In this document: positions 63,372 through 64,000 of the stretch, piece by piece
Numbering within the stretch: the stretch's first letter is position 1
Layout of the letters: every line of letters begins with the position of its first letter
Source of the DNA: Glandiceps talaboti
Taxonomy: Eukaryota; Hemichordata; Enteropneusta; Spengelidae
NCBI RefSeq assembly: GCF_964340395.1
Contig: NC_135563.1
Location: 10,517,151-10,581,150 of the forward strand
Reading direction: 5' to 3'
Length of the DNA stretch: 64,000 nucleotides
Translations under genes and position numbers: made by a program
Notes under the pieces: model-generated
Databases searched by the model: none
Told to the model about the DNA's origin: nothing
Seen by the model: the letters and a program-made list of their open reading frames with translations, nothing else

Positions 63372-64000
63372 AGTTTGTGCTTCTTTGATTTTCACTTTGT
63401 TTCCGATGAAGTGTATACAGACTGTGGAAGAAACAGTAGAATTGTCAGGGGTCAAAGTTCATTTGAAATATACGTCGTACAATTAGCTTCGATTAGTTAT
63501 CATTCAACGTTAATCACAATGATATAGCGTAAATAAAGTCTTCAATAATGTCCACCGGGATGTAGCAAAGTATAACATACATTTTGCTGTCCTTTAATAG
63601 GGCACTACGGGACTGTCTGTGATACGTCAGACATTGTATCTATTACAAACAAGACTTACAGTCATTATCTTGAAAACTGTTCACGAAATATAAAAAGTAT
63701 TACATCAGCAGTTACTTTAAACGTATTTCGTATCATTTTTCACTATCCTTAATATGATTAAAATATTAGAATATATATACACAAAAGGAATAAAGGTATA
63801 TATATTCAATCTAACCGATTTCTACATCACATTCAGATAATTTTTTAATCAGATTGAGATGTACATATGCCTGAGACAGGGAGTTACGAAATTATATAGA
63901 ACACACCAGAAATGGGCTTTTCCAACATGAATTTACACAAAGTAACATGTGATCAATGGCGGATAAATTGATAAAGTTAACCTTTCTTCCTGCCATGTGA
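63372..64000. other. Window end, no recognised feature
   Basis: AT-rich sequence with ATATAT stretches; no gene or repeat identified. Confidence 0.35.

Overview
The window looks like nuclear DNA of a marine invertebrate, probably a deuterostome (lancelet or hemichordate type) or a lophotrochozoan. It is AT-rich, has long introns with canonical GT-AG sites, very dense short inverted-repeat transposons (MITEs), tRNA-derived SINEs, many mini- and microsatellites, and frequent copies of the palindromic word TACATGTA. Nothing prokaryotic is present. The species cannot be fixed from sequence alone.

Region 1 (1-27779) holds one convincing protein-coding gene on the + strand. I could join four coding exons, 192-551, 2273-2359, 21924-26964 and 27535-27779, with every junction in frame (phases 0, 0, 1). 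They give a predicted 1910-residue protein. Its N-terminus has two tandem SUMO-interacting motifs (SIMs), then one good and one degenerate ubiquitin-interacting motif (UIM). A very long Lys/Ser/Asn-rich disordered middle follows, and then a C-terminal all-helical domain of about 400 residues. The SIM pair and the helical C-terminus best match the SIMC1/SLF2 (FAM178) family, which in vertebrates recruits the SMC5/6 complex to DNA lesions or to extrachromosomal DNA. The protein may keep features of both vertebrate paralogues (a SIM head plus a PIP-like I-x-x-Y-F motif) and adds UIMs, which makes it the most interesting object here.

Intron 2 of this gene (2360-21923) is a repeat nursery. It has at least six families of foldback or TIR elements, a SINE interrupted by two copies of one MITE family, a LINE reverse-transcriptase remnant abutting a TIR element, and several minisatellites. 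At least two minisatellite monomers look derived from the terminal repeats of neighbouring MITEs.

Region 2 (27780-38000) is the 3' flank (possible long 3' UTR, candidate poly(A) signal at 32783) with more MITEs, tandem repeats, a 640-bp ATAC-type microsatellite, a 656-bp TIR element, and next to it a perfect 27-bp-arm inverted repeat.

Region 3 (38000-64000) has no confident multi-exon gene. It contains a 1.5-kb 43-bp minisatellite organised as 86-bp dimers with a CRE-like site in nearly every monomer, a diverged 58-60-bp array, a roughly 130-bp array, many AT, GA, CAGA and CATA microsatellites, dispersed MITE copies, and one good candidate TATA-Inr promoter with a short first coding exon (53383-53500) whose later exons I could not find. 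Most other open frames in the window are microsatellite or satellite read-through.
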